A DNA stretch of 64,000 nucleotides, taken from assembly GCA_016791265.1 (NCBI GenBank), contig JAEUMY010000024.1, positions 1-64,000 on the forward strand, read 5' to 3'. The notes below the pieces were generated by a model. It did not search any database. It saw only the letters and a list, made by a program, of their open reading frames with translations, and had not been told where the DNA came from. Source of the DNA: Betaproteobacteria bacterium (GTDB lineage: Bacteria; Pseudomonadota; Gammaproteobacteria; Burkholderiales; Usitatibacteraceae). The translations under genes were made by a program, and so were the position numbers. Numbering within the stretch: the first letter of the stretch is position 1; every line of letters starts with the position of its first letter. Shown piece by piece: positions 9,701 through 16,751 of the stretch.

Positions 9701-10634
9701 AGCTGATCTGGGCCGCGACCAGAGAACTGCTGCCTGCGGAATAGGAGATCGATCCTTCCGCGGTCAGTTGCTGGTCACCAGACGCGTCGGTCAAACTTAG
9801 TTCTGAAGCACTGCTGACATAGCTCCAGCGACCCGACCCAGCGACGTACGTCATGCCAGCCGGCAACGCGTCTTCAATCCTCACGTTGGTCTTGGCTCCG
9901 TTTCCGCATACAGGATTGTTGTAGGCGAGACGCACAGTCAACGGACCAGCCGGTGATGGTCCGGAATCTCTGCTGATGGTTTTCGAGATCGAAAGCGCGC
10001 AGGGATCAGCTGGCGCCATTGCAGCCTGCACATTCACCGTATCCGTATTCGAGAGCGGCGTGCCGCCCAAACTCGGCGCGCTCGCATCAATGCGGAATTG
10101 ATCGCTGGAACCCACTGCGGCGCCCGGCGGGACAGCGGCGACAACAACGAAACGGAACACCTGATTGGCAGATAGCAAGCCCGAGGTCACGATGGGAACT
10201 GCGCTGTCCGGCACGCCATCGCCATTGGCATCCGGCAGTATGGTCAGGCTTTGGAAGTTGAATCCACCGGGCAGATCAACCGTCGCCAACGAATACGTCT
10301 CGGGCACGGACCCGTTGGTAAGCGTGTGACGAAAGGTTGCGGTGCCGCCGGGGAAGCTCGTCTGTGATTGACTGAACGTCAACGTGGCGCCTGTCGCACT
10401 CGCCTGCACGACGACCTGGACGGTGTTCGAGGCGGGCACAGTGATGGGGTTGCCTGCCAACACGGCCGAACCATTGGCCGTATTCGGAATGATGGTGCCC
10501 GCCGGCGGGCCGGCTCGCGACACGAGCGGTGCGAGCAGGATCAGGAGCACCGCCCAGACGAAAACCAGCTTCTTGGCTAGTTCAGCGCTGAAGTCTCCTC
10601 GTACATCGAAGGCGGTCCTGGAGTCCGTTCCCAT
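3747..10634 (-). CDS. Giant outer-membrane protein: DUF11 repeats plus C-terminal beta-barrel
   Basis: 2295 aa. A hydrophobic signal segment (about 22-40, 'VFVWAVLLILLAPLVSRAG') is followed by DUF11-like repeats (about 45-700), a carboxypeptidase-regulatory-like domain (about 740-850), another DUF11 repeat (about 880-1010), an SdrD_B-like domain with 'YADCNTNGVQDGGE' (about 1035-1095), a low-complexity Ala-rich linker, and an invasin-like Ig domain (about 1290-1420). The last 850 residues alternate hydrophobic and polar positions as an outer-membrane beta-barrel does, and include 'GYMLTENLWLSGGYNLFGF' near the end. The layout suggests a barrel that anchors or displays the repeat domains, possibly together with the proteins of the flanking genes. 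No clear Shine-Dalgarno precedes the ATG at 10634. The stop overlaps the next start (ATGA). Confidence 0.88.
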   Translation of the reverse strand: MGTDSRTAFDVRGDFSAELAKKLVFVWAVLLILLAPLVSRAGPPAGTIIPNTANGSAVLAGNPITVPASNTVQVVVQASATGATLTFSQSQTSFPGGTATFRHTLTNGSVPETYSLATVDLPGGFNFQSLTILPDANGDGVPDSAVPIVTSGLLSANQVFRFVVVAAVPPGAAVGSSDQFRIDASAPSLGGTPLSNTDTVNVQAAMAPADPCALSISKTISRDSGPSPAGPLTVRLAYNNPVCGNGAKTNVRIEDALPAGMTYVAGSGRWSYVSSASELSLTDASGDQQLTAEGSISYSAGSSSLVAAQISSIASGQGGYISFQVNIAPGLPVDTRIDNLASASGTASNGPFNTISNTVTYRVTGSLGVRLVGQTLGPVDPGTTVSFKNVVTNTGTIADTYNISLGTSTYPSGTTFQLFRADGVTPLADTSGDGIPDTGSLAPGASIEIVVKVSLPTTAAGGPFTIPKTARSITSSTVLSTDLDRVSSLAKACRIVMDPDHVGKVGVGRVITYPHVITNMGNCDEIVTFPGVYKTDSLSTWSSEVYLDEGMSNKSASKVAGIVDGADILVTETTNFMLRPGQSQRLLVKVTASKDAIPVAPNVTVVRAVGTSNAELKITDITTFDPNGTTSISDEINNHTDNTRLIRTIWAFTGKPLHLTANAPSCNQQPGVIETRTVVITGPNGEQETVIATETGPNTGIFNVGAFPTRRPPVTAENGVLEGLPGDVFDVNMLGCGRRIATTVTLIDPAGVVFDSATNDPVAGAVVRLVTASGGVCSNTLAGVQTMNMATGQLSASGNPVTTGADGRFQFPVVPQGEYCVIVTPPNGYSFASLVPYTLLPSGRNILAVGPTSGPSYGGMLAITTGTGSIAMDIPVDPSAVAGIFVQKSVQREIVELGDSLDYTIKVRNQAGIALNRADVFAVDALPAGFTYVSGTARLGGQPIADPAGKGGPLLTFNVGRLNGNQEVTLTYRVRVGPGALQSDGINRVFASYTAGGVETQSNVATARVRVQGGVFTDRAYLIGKIYADCNTNGVQDGGEAGVPGVRFFLEDGTSVISDSEGKYSLYGLTARTRVFKLDLSTLPAGAKLAPMGNRSAGKGTTRFLDLKNGELHRADFAIEGCGEAVVQEVAARRKAARDANAEIEGRLQQKLETDARANLVSDPKSLPASGSLGNTQGAGGSTIAPLDPAAAPAAATSAQPALSAATATELAAASKKTLAPRPTKALATPLEVLIQDADNALAFLGMKDGDRLPYAQTTLQVKGAEGARFAVTVNGVEITADRVGKRTTLPEKKLQAWEFVGVELRAGENVLKLTQHDPFGNERGSVSIKVVAPDKLGKLVIDLPKGGAVADGRTPAKVTVRLTDDKGVPVTVRTPIRLETTNGVWKVEDLDPRDAGVQTFVEGGSATFELLPPSSPGDANIRVSSGVIETEVKLDFMPDLRDLIAAGVIEGVLNLRKLSANAMQPTRANDGFEQELRHFSRASADGKRDASARAAFFLKGKVKGEYLLTMAYDSDKDGRERLFRDIQPDEFYPVYGDGSSRGFDAQSTQRLYVRVDKQKSWLLYGDFTTSADGNNRRLSNYNRSLTGAKAHYEEGRVSANVFASRDSTRQVIEEIRANGTSGPYMLSSNKGLINSEKVEILTRDRNQPSLIIKTESQARFTDYEIEPFTGRILFRAPVPSLDRDLNPISIRVTYEIDQGGEEFWVAGGDVQVKVTDRVEVGASYVKDRNPVEPFEMRGVNATVKLAERTLLSGEFAQTEKPLGSGTTGGLTGATGGSAGPLKGNAQRVELKHRTDKFDVEVYAGRSDQGFDNPAASISRGREEAGVKANIRIDEKTLAKVEALHTGDRTTNATRNGMQASVERSLGNGLRVEAAVRHAKETTTAALPTFPNDLNAGSTGTTPNEVTSVRGRLTGPMPGVKDATVYGELEVDVKDTDRKIAAIGGEYLLPNKGRVYARHEFISSLTGPYGLNTSQRQNSTVFGVDTEYMKDGKLFSEYRIRDAISGGDAEAAFGLRNLWTLGEGLKLGTGFERIQAISGKGDAESTAITLGLEYTRNPLWKGTARLELRDGATSDSVLSTLGVASKLNRDWTFLGRNTFTLTKNRGTSAGEIMQDRFQAGVAYRETDSNQWSGLARVELKLEKDSTQPGLELKRSVEILSLHANYQPRRPFTLSGRYAAKIANEKSNGLVSKSNTQLISGRAIWEFAPRFDLSINAATLLGQGAQKRQYGLGFEVGYMLTENLWLSGGYNLFGFKDEDLTMGDYTSKGAYVRLRYKFDEELIGRATAVRKGADSK
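5139..5150. repeat. 12-bp palindrome GCGAATATTCGC (copy 2)
   Basis: Perfect copy within the 2295-aa gene, read as Ala-Asn-Ile-Arg. A one-mismatch copy (GCAAATATTCGC) lies at 6110-6121. Confidence 0.9.
6366..6377. repeat. 12-bp palindrome GCGAATATTCGC (copy 3)
   Basis: Perfect copy within the 2295-aa gene, again read as Ala-Asn-Ile-Arg, in the invasin-like Ig region. Confidence 0.9.
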
Positions 10635-10755
10635 TTATGAAGGTAGTAGAAACCACTACCCGAATTCTGTTTGCTTTTCGATGCACGCTCTGTGAACCCT
10701 GTCACCAACGCACATCGAAAAGCAGCGGCAATTGCAAAGAACAGTCAACGCCGCT

Positions 10756-10767
10756 GCGAATATTCGC
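10756..10767. repeat. 12-bp palindrome GCGAATATTCGC (copy 4)
   Basis: Perfect intergenic copy in the 171-bp gap between the 939-aa-frame gene and the 2295-aa gene, about 120 bp before the latter's start. Confidence 0.9.
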
Positions 10768-10805
10768 GGGGAGAACCTGCCTCCCCGCGAACTTCAATCA
10801 CTCAA

Positions 10806-13595
10806 TCACGGATCAATCCGGACGCCAAACGTCAGCGTCTGGGATGCGCCCGCAGCAAGCGTCGGGATGGTCGCCTGCACCGTGCCCGTCGCACCACCGC
10901 CAGGCGCGGTTACCGTGTTGGTCGGAGAACCCGTGATGGCCGCAGGCACCGTGATGTGATAGGTCGTGTTGGCCGGTGTCGCATCGGACACAATCAGGGT
11001 GGTAACCGCCGACGTGCCCTGGTTCTCGATCAGGATGCGGTAGCGGATGCACGCACCCGGAATCGCACCAGTCGTGATCGGCGTCTGCTGGAAAGCACCG
11101 TCGGCCACACCGTCGCAGTTGGCATCCAGCGCCTGCTCCTTGGTGAGACGCACCTGACCGGAAATCACCTGCGTGGTATCGGTGACCGGGGCCACGGTCG
11201 GCGCTGCGATGCTGTTCACCGCGCCCGTGACAGTGGCGGTTGTCGTCACGACGTTGGTGTCGCCGATGGCCGCGCTGACCGGCGCGTTGACACGCACGAA
11301 GATGCGAGCCGTCTCACCCGGATCCAAACCAGCGGCAGTCGATGCACCACCTGTACCGCCGGTCAAGTTGACGAGATCGCTGATGACCGGGTCGCCGACA
11401 TCCAGCACGCCGTCATTGTTACGGTCCCAATAGATCGTGAAGCCCCACGATGCTGTCGCACCGCTCATGACGCCCGCGAGCGTCACCTCTCCGCCAGCAT
11501 CACCTTCCACCACGTTTCCGTTGTTGGTAATGGTGTGGGTGTAAACCACCGTACCACCCGGGAAGACCTGGCCGGTATTGTTCGGTGTGAAGGTGATGTT
11601 GCGAACCGTGTTGACGATCACCGCATCGTGCTTGCTGTCAAAAACGCTCGTTGTCGGCGACAAGGCACGGAAATAGAGGCTCGTTCCGGGCGATGGCGCT
11701 GCCGCCGCATTGGCCGGCACTGCCACGATGGCGCAGACCGTGACGTTCGCACCCGTGTTCACGACACCCGTGTTGCTGACGATGGCGCCCGTTGTCGAGC
11801 AGTCACCCACGCCGCCGTCCGCTCTGAACGTGACTGTCCAGCCTGCGGGCAGCGTGATCGAGGCAAACGAGCTGTCCGTGCTGGCAGCCAAGTTATAGGT
11901 ATCCGCCGGACCCACCGTGTTGTTCACCTTCAGGACGAAGGTGGTCGACGCGCCGGGGTTGACCGTGTTGGTGGTGACCGGTGAGCCTTCAGGGCCGGCA
12001 CCTGTACCCAAGGTGTTGGCGGCGCCGTTACGCAGGTCAACCGTGCTGGCCGTGATGGTCGTCAGGCTGTCGGTCACGGGGTCATTGATCGCGTTGTTAA
12101 ACGTGGACGTCGCCGTCTTGATCACGTTGTAGGCGCCACCACCCGAAGCACTACCCGGAAGGGTCGCACGCAACACGACACGATAGCCGCACCGATTGTT
12201 TCCGGCGTCTTGGACGAAACCACCTGTACAAGAAACGTTATTGGATGCTGGAATGACGGGCGTTGTGTTTCCGACTAAAGGCGTCACACCGTCCTGCTGG
12301 AACAACTGGAAAGTCGTGCCAACCGGGAACGTGCTGCCGGAAGTGGAGATGACGAAACTATCCGGGCCGTTGCCAAGGTTCCAGATGTAGTTGTTGAAGG
12401 TCACCGTGGCGCCTTGACTGGCCGATGCCACCGTTACCGTGTCGCTGGCCGCGCCGGAACTATCCGTCGAGCTCGCGTTGGCGCGTACGTTGGCAATCTG
12501 GTTCACCGTGAACGGCACCGTGTTGGATACCGTGCCCGTCGTGGTCACATTGGTCGCGTTGCATCCCGAAGGAACCTGCACGCCACCGGATGTATTGTCG
12601 GTGTAGCACAGGCGCGCCGTGTTGTTGATGACACCAGGCGGCGTGGTCGCCGGCACATTGACCTGGAACGTGATGTTCTGGGTCACGTTTGGCGCAATGG
12701 ACGCGATCACGGCCGTGACTGCGCCGGCGGTGGTCACGTTGAAGTCATAGATGATGCCTGACTGGTTATCCACGTTGCTGGCGTCGGTGAGCACCGTCGC
12801 GCCAGTCACGCTCCAGCGACCACTGCCGGCGGCATACGTCATGCCCGTGGGTACTATGTCACCGATGATCACGTTTTGCGCCGTGGCGGCACCCGTGTTC
12901 GTGAACGTGATGGTATAGGTGTAAGGACCCGAGCCCGGATTGCCGCTCGGCGCACTGATCGACTTGCCAGTAATGTTGACAACAGCGTTGCCAGTCACGA
13001 CGGTCGTATCGATGTTGTTCTGGGTCACGGCGACGTTGAACGCGCTGGTCGCGGTGATGGTCACAAGGGACTGCTGTCCGGAAGTCGCCGTGCCAGGTAC
13101 ATTGCCCTGAACAACCACGCAGGCCGATCCAGAGAACGCAGCAAGCGGTCCCACCGAGGTGATGGCACTTTCCCCCACGCCGTCGCAGTTCGTGTCCGCG
13201 AGGATGGTCAGTCCGGTGAGGTCGAAGTTGTCGCCACCGTTATTGACGACAGCGAGATTGAAGCTGTCCGCGCCGTTGCCAGTATTGGTGATGGTGTGCG
13301 AGAAGGAGATCGGAGCACCCGGTGCCGATGTCTTCGTCTGCGTCGCCGTCAACGTGAATGATGCAACCTGCTGCACCACTGTATTGACAGTATTCGAAGT
13401 CGCCGTGCGGGAAATCGCTGACCCGTCCGTATAGGTGGCAGCCGCCTGGTTGCCGATGGTTGTACCCGCCAGCGGGGCCGCGTTTGCCGACTGACTCGTC
13501 AGCGCAAACATCGCGCCGGCGATCAGGAGCAATGCCGCCACGATGAACGAGCGCGACTCTCCCCAAGAAGGGAAGAGCTTGGTCGCAGTGCTCAT
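10806..13595 (-). CDS. Secreted DUF11-repeat protein
   Basis: 929 aa from the ATG at 13595-13593. That start has a strong AAAGGAG about 8 nt upstream; a longer frame opens at 13625 but lacks such a site. The signal peptide is about residues 15-40 ('AALLLIAGAMFALTSQSANAA'). The rest is a series of DUF11-like Ig domains with 'TNTGNGADSFNLAVVN', 'NVIIGDIVPTGMTYAAGSG' and 'TNNGNVVEGDAGGE' motifs. It ends in a bare beta-strand (TLTFGVRIDP) with no barrel, LPXTG or other sorting signal. The first 100 residues resemble the start of the 2295-aa protein, so the two are paralogues. It probably acts at the cell surface with its operon partners. Confidence 0.88.
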   Translation of the reverse strand: MSTATKLFPSWGESRSFIVAALLLIAGAMFALTSQSANAAPLAGTTIGNQAAATYTDGSAISRTATSNTVNTVVQQVASFTLTATQTKTSAPGAPISFSHTITNTGNGADSFNLAVVNNGGDNFDLTGLTILADTNCDGVGESAITSVGPLAAFSGSACVVVQGNVPGTATSGQQSLVTITATSAFNVAVTQNNIDTTVVTGNAVVNITGKSISAPSGNPGSGPYTYTITFTNTGAATAQNVIIGDIVPTGMTYAAGSGRWSVTGATVLTDASNVDNQSGIIYDFNVTTAGAVTAVIASIAPNVTQNITFQVNVPATTPPGVINNTARLCYTDNTSGGVQVPSGCNATNVTTTGTVSNTVPFTVNQIANVRANASSTDSSGAASDTVTVASASQGATVTFNNYIWNLGNGPDSFVISTSGSTFPVGTTFQLFQQDGVTPLVGNTTPVIPASNNVSCTGGFVQDAGNNRCGYRVVLRATLPGSASGGGAYNVIKTATSTFNNAINDPVTDSLTTITASTVDLRNGAANTLGTGAGPEGSPVTTNTVNPGASTTFVLKVNNTVGPADTYNLAASTDSSFASITLPAGWTVTFRADGGVGDCSTTGAIVSNTGVVNTGANVTVCAIVAVPANAAAAPSPGTSLYFRALSPTTSVFDSKHDAVIVNTVRNITFTPNNTGQVFPGGTVVYTHTITNNGNVVEGDAGGEVTLAGVMSGATASWGFTIYWDRNNDGVLDVGDPVISDLVNLTGGTGGASTAAGLDPGETARIFVRVNAPVSAAIGDTNVVTTTATVTGAVNSIAAPTVAPVTDTTQVISGQVRLTKEQALDANCDGVADGAFQQTPITTGAIPGACIRYRILIENQGTSAVTTLIVSDATPANTTYHITVPAAITGSPTNTVTAPGGGATGTVQATIPTLAAGASQTLTFGVRIDP

Positions 13596-13683
13596 GGTGT
13601 TCTCCTTTGTAAACCCTGATTTCATTTCAAATTTCTCGTGTGCAACGATTCAAACAGTCAATCAAGCAAATGCTTCCGGACGA

Positions 13684-14190
13684 CTACTGTTTCTGCGGCG
13701 CCTGCCGGTCATCAACCACCTTGACCCTTGCAGTGAAGCTCACCGTCGCGCCCGCCGCAAGAGCGCCCGGATACCAGCGCAGCGAGCGGTACTCGCGCAC
13801 GGGGACAATCTGTTCGAACTCAACCCCGTTGGCTTGACGAACCTTGCGCTTCAACGGTATGTCACCAAAAGTGGAGCCGCCAATAGACGCCTTCGCGCCA
13901 GACGGCTTAATTGAGTCGATGATGAGTTCGGTATTGGGAGGAATGGGGAGCGTGGCTTCCAAGTTGGTCACGCCAGCCCGGCCCTTATTCGTATAGTTCG
14001 CAACATATTGCAAGACGTCACCGGGACGAGCAGCGCCTGCCGGCTCCAGAGAATCCTTGCCATCCTTCACTACAACCTTGCTGACCTCAAGCTTGCTCTC
14101 AACGGTGCCAGCGCCGTTGCCCTGCGCAACCGCTTGCCCCCAAAGCCCAAGTGCAACAGTAAACAGCAATGCCTGCAAACGAACTTTCAT
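13684..14190 (-). CDS. Small secreted DUF11-domain protein
   Basis: 168 aa from the ATG at 14190-14188, which has CAGGA about 5 nt upstream and begins directly with a signal peptide (MKVRLQALLFTVALGLWGQAVAQ-type, about 22 residues). The alternative upstream start at 14286 would put 32 non-signal residues in front. A single DUF11-like domain follows ('PGDVLQYVANYTNKG', 'LEATLPIPPNTELI', 'AAGATVSFTARVKV'). It is the first gene of the surface-protein operon, 88 bp before the next start. Its small size suggests a soluble periplasmic or surface accessory protein; the exact role is unknown. Confidence 0.82.
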   Translation of the reverse strand: MKVRLQALLFTVALGLWGQAVAQGNGAGTVESKLEVSKVVVKDGKDSLEPAGAARPGDVLQYVANYTNKGRAGVTNLEATLPIPPNTELIIDSIKPSGAKASIGGSTFGDIPLKRKVRQANGVEFEQIVPVREYRSLRWYPGALAAGATVSFTARVKVVDDRQAPQKQ

Positions 14191-14964
14191 GATCCTGAGT
14201 TCCTGAAAATATTGATGTTTCAAGCAGATCGGCCGTGCAAACTCAAGCGTTCCTGGTTTCAGTCTGGCCCTTGAAAAAGCCTTCAACCGTCCGAATAATA
14301 CGTTTCTCCAGAGGTATCAACAGCAACTTTTTGACTTGTCGACGAAATTTAACAGTCAACCTAGGGATTCACCTATGAATAAAGTCACATGGATCTTTGT
14401 TGCCTCATAACCGTTGTCACTCACCTCTGACGACAATACTTTGATTTCACTCACAAAAAGGCGACGCGGGCGGGAGTCACGCGGGTTTTTCTCAGCCCCA
14501 CTCACGATCCAGTCAAATACGGCGCGATTTGCGGCACTTTACCAATCAATTTTAGGTGAAACACCTATTTGCGAGACATTCTCGAATTCAACGGTACATT
14601 CCGTTCGCTCAGCGCTTTGCTAATGGTTTCGCTTACTCGTTTTACTGCCTAACCCCTGAATTGGATGAGGGGCCGAAAGGCGATTGGCAAAGAAGAGGCG
14701 CTGACCCGGCGCGAAACGCAGGGATCGGTGCCTGCCCAATGCCCAGAGGTCAACCCGCGACAATCACGAAAAGCGCCAGTGCATAACCGGGCTCGGCAAT
14801 TTGCCGGGAGCGGGAGGAGCTTGCCAAGCATCAGGAGACGGCGAGGACTCCATTGATGGGAGGCGCAAGCGCAGCGCCCCAGCACCGCAGCCTGCGGCGC
14901 GGGCACAGTCAATCGATACCACCGGCGAGCAGAGCAGGTTGCTCGCCGAACGCCAAAGACAGTA
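14191..14964. other. Gene-free, AT-richer upstream region of the surface-protein operon
   Basis: No credible gene on either strand. The stretch from about 14280 to 14660 is clearly more AT-rich than its surroundings and should hold the operon promoter. On the minus strand a TATTAT hexamer (plus-strand 14295-14300 area) is a weak -10 candidate with no well-spaced -35. A perfect 6-bp inverted repeat, TAGGTG-AAA-CACCTA (14553-14567), could be a regulator site. Confidence 0.4.
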
Positions 14965-15055
14965 TGGCGGAAAGGGTGGGATTCGAACCCACGGTACGGG
15001 AAGCCCGTACACCGGATTTCGAGTCCGGCGCATTCGACCACTCTGCCACCTTTCC
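14965..15055 (-). tRNA. tRNA-Ser (CGA)
   Basis: The reverse complement folds as a class II tRNA of 91 nt with encoded CCA. The acceptor GGAAAGG pairs with CCTTTCC, the anticodon loop CTCGAAA reads CGA (Ser, UCG codon), a long variable arm is present, and the T arm contains GGTTCGAATCC. Confidence 0.95.
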
Positions 15056-15065
15056 AAGGCGGCGG

Positions 15066-15071
15066 ATTATA
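15066..15071 (-). promoter_or_regulatory. -10 box of tRNA-Ser promoter
   Basis: Perfect TATAAT on the minus strand, 10 bp before the tRNA-Ser 5' end. No convincing -35 hexamer is found at 16-18 bp. Confidence 0.5.
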
Positions 15072-15128
15072 GCCGATCAAGACACTCACGGCAGAATCGC
15101 CGATTGCCATTATCATTCGCCGTACCGC

Positions 15129-15204
15129 GCCCCCGTAGCTCAGTGGATAGAGCTACCCCCTCCTAAGGGGTAGGTCGCACGTTCGATTCGTGTCGGGGGC
15201 GCCA
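15129..15204 (+). tRNA. tRNA-Arg (CCT)
   Basis: 76 nt with encoded CCA. The acceptor GCCCCCG pairs with CGGGGGC, the D arm is present, the anticodon loop CTCCTAA reads CCT (Arg, AGG codon), and the T arm is GTTCGATTC. It is transcribed divergently from tRNA-Ser, 73 bp away. Confidence 0.95.
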
Positions 15205-15244
15205 TCATTCATCTGTTCACGCTCGTCGAGTGATATATTGGTTT

Positions 15245-15448
15245 ATGGAACCCGGCACTGACGAACTGCAACGCCGAATAGAGGAGCTCCTCCTCGAACA
15301 TCGCGACCTTGATCTCGCCATCCGCGTCCTGGCGGACACACCGGGACATGACGAACTGCTGCTGCGTCGCATGAAGAAGCGCAAGCTCTTGCTCAAAGAT
15401 CAAGTCGCCCATCTTCAAGCCCAATTGGTCCCGGACATACCGGCCTGA
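15245..15448 (+). CDS. YdcH family (DUF465) small protein
   Basis: 67 aa: a short, highly charged, all-helical protein of the family's usual size. It has the DUF465 core pattern 'LLLEHRDLDLAIRVL....P..DELLLRRMKKRKLLLKDQ'. The ATG at 15245 is chosen; a GTG at 15230 would add five residues. The function of the family is unknown. It sits alone just downstream of tRNA-Arg. Confidence 0.8.
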   Translation: MEPGTDELQRRIEELLLEHRDLDLAIRVLADTPGHDELLLRRMKKRKLLLKDQVAHLQAQLVPDIPA

Positions 15449-15562
15449 TTTGCGCCGGTCTGACCGTCTTGACTCGCGTCAATCGACGAGACGATGACGT
15501 GTCCATCGCCCCATGATTGGCGGGATAATGCGAGTCCAGTCAGATACTCAAGTTCTCCCATC

Positions 15563-16741
15563 ATGAATCGTGTTTCCTTGGCCGTCGTCGTGTCGACATT
15601 GGTGGCGGTCTCTCTCGGCGCCGGCTACTGGTTCGGGCGCTCCCAGTCGAAAGCGCCAAGCCAAACCGGTGCGCCGGCGAACCAGACTCAGGCCAAGCCC
15701 GGCGGACCACCGCCTGGCATTGCAGTGGAAGCAACCAAGGTGGCGAGCATTCAACTGCCGCAGTCCATCTCTGCGGTGGGCACACTCCGCTCCGAAGAGG
15801 CTGTCGTGCTGCGCCCGGAGGTGCCCGGACGGATCGCCGAAATCACCTTCAAAGAGGGCCAGCGGGTAGAAAAAGGTCAAGTGCTGATCAAGCTGGACAG
15901 CACTGTTCAGCGAGCAGAACTGGAACAAGCCAAGGCGAATCTGTTTCTTAACAAGTCGAAACTCGATCGAGCCCTCGACCTCCAGAAGAAGGGCTTCATC
16001 AGCAGCCAAGCCAAGGACGAAGCGGAAAACAACTACCGCGTCTCGCGTGCGGCGGCGGATCTTGCTGAAGCGCGTCTAGCCAAACTGGAGCTCCGCGCGC
16101 CATTTTCCGGCATTGCGGGCTTGCGTCTCGTGAGCGTCGGCGACTATGTGAAAGACGGCCAAGATCTAGTCAACATCGAGGAAGTCGACCCATTGAAGGT
16201 GGACTTTCGCGTGCCGGAAATCTACTTGAGGCAGATCGCCGTAGGCCAAGCACTCCAACTGGGCGCGGATGCGTTTCCCAACCAGGCGTTCGAAGGCAAA
16301 GTGTTTGCGATCAATCCGTTGGTGGATGCGAATGGTAGATCGATCGTGATCCGCGCGCTGGTGAAGAACGCGGGCAATCGCATGCGGCCCGGCATGTTCG
16401 CGCGGGTACGACTCATCGTAGGCGGCGTGCAGGATAGTCTAGTTATCCCGGAGCAGGCCTTGATTCCAGTGGGCGATGACCTCTTCGTGTTCAAGGTTGT
16501 CGACAACAAGGCGCAGCGCGCCAAGATCGACATCGGCCAACGCAGGCAGGCGCTTGTGGAGGTGGTGCGAGGATTGGCGAAAGATGAGGTTGTCGTCACG
16601 GCGGGACATCAGAAGATTCGCGAAGGCAGCGTGGTGAAGGCGCAGTTTGTCCCGCCCGCTGGAAACGCGGTGGCCGCGCCGGCCACTCCGCCCGCAACCG
16701 GCGCGCCGCCGCCCGCGCCTGCAGCCGCCGGTAAGTCCTGA
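15563..16741 (+). CDS. RND efflux periplasmic adaptor (membrane fusion protein)
   Basis: 392 aa. It begins at the ATG at 15563 with a hydrophobic anchor or signal ('VSLAVVVSTLVAVSLGAGYWFG'), then a lipoyl/barrel-sandwich half ('VPGRIAEITFKEGQRVEKGQVLIKLD'), a short helical hairpin (about 120-165), the second lipoyl half ('LELRAPFSGIAGLRLVSVGDYVKDGQ'), a beta-barrel, and a membrane-proximal domain ('RPGMFARVRLIVGGV'). The tail is rich in Pro and Ala. This is the MdtA/MexA-type architecture linking an inner-membrane RND pump to an outer-membrane channel. The pump gene follows 10 bp later. No TolC-like gene is in the window, so the channel must be encoded elsewhere. Confidence 0.92.
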   Translation: MNRVSLAVVVSTLVAVSLGAGYWFGRSQSKAPSQTGAPANQTQAKPGGPPPGIAVEATKVASIQLPQSISAVGTLRSEEAVVLRPEVPGRIAEITFKEGQRVEKGQVLIKLDSTVQRAELEQAKANLFLNKSKLDRALDLQKKGFISSQAKDEAENNYRVSRAAADLAEARLAKLELRAPFSGIAGLRLVSVGDYVKDGQDLVNIEEVDPLKVDFRVPEIYLRQIAVGQALQLGADAFPNQAFEGKVFAINPLVDANGRSIVIRALVKNAGNRMRPGMFARVRLIVGGVQDSLVIPEQALIPVGDDLFVFKVVDNKAQRAKIDIGQRRQALVEVVRGLAKDEVVVTAGHQKIREGSVVKAQFVPPAGNAVAAPATPPATGAPPPAPAAAGKS

Positions 16742-16751
16742 GGAGTCGGCC

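Noticed and set aside
16647..16751. N-terminal extension of the RND pump
   Set aside because: It reads through the Pro/Ala-rich tail of the adaptor gene in another frame; the ATG at 16752 has AGGAG and starts at the family's normal N-terminus.
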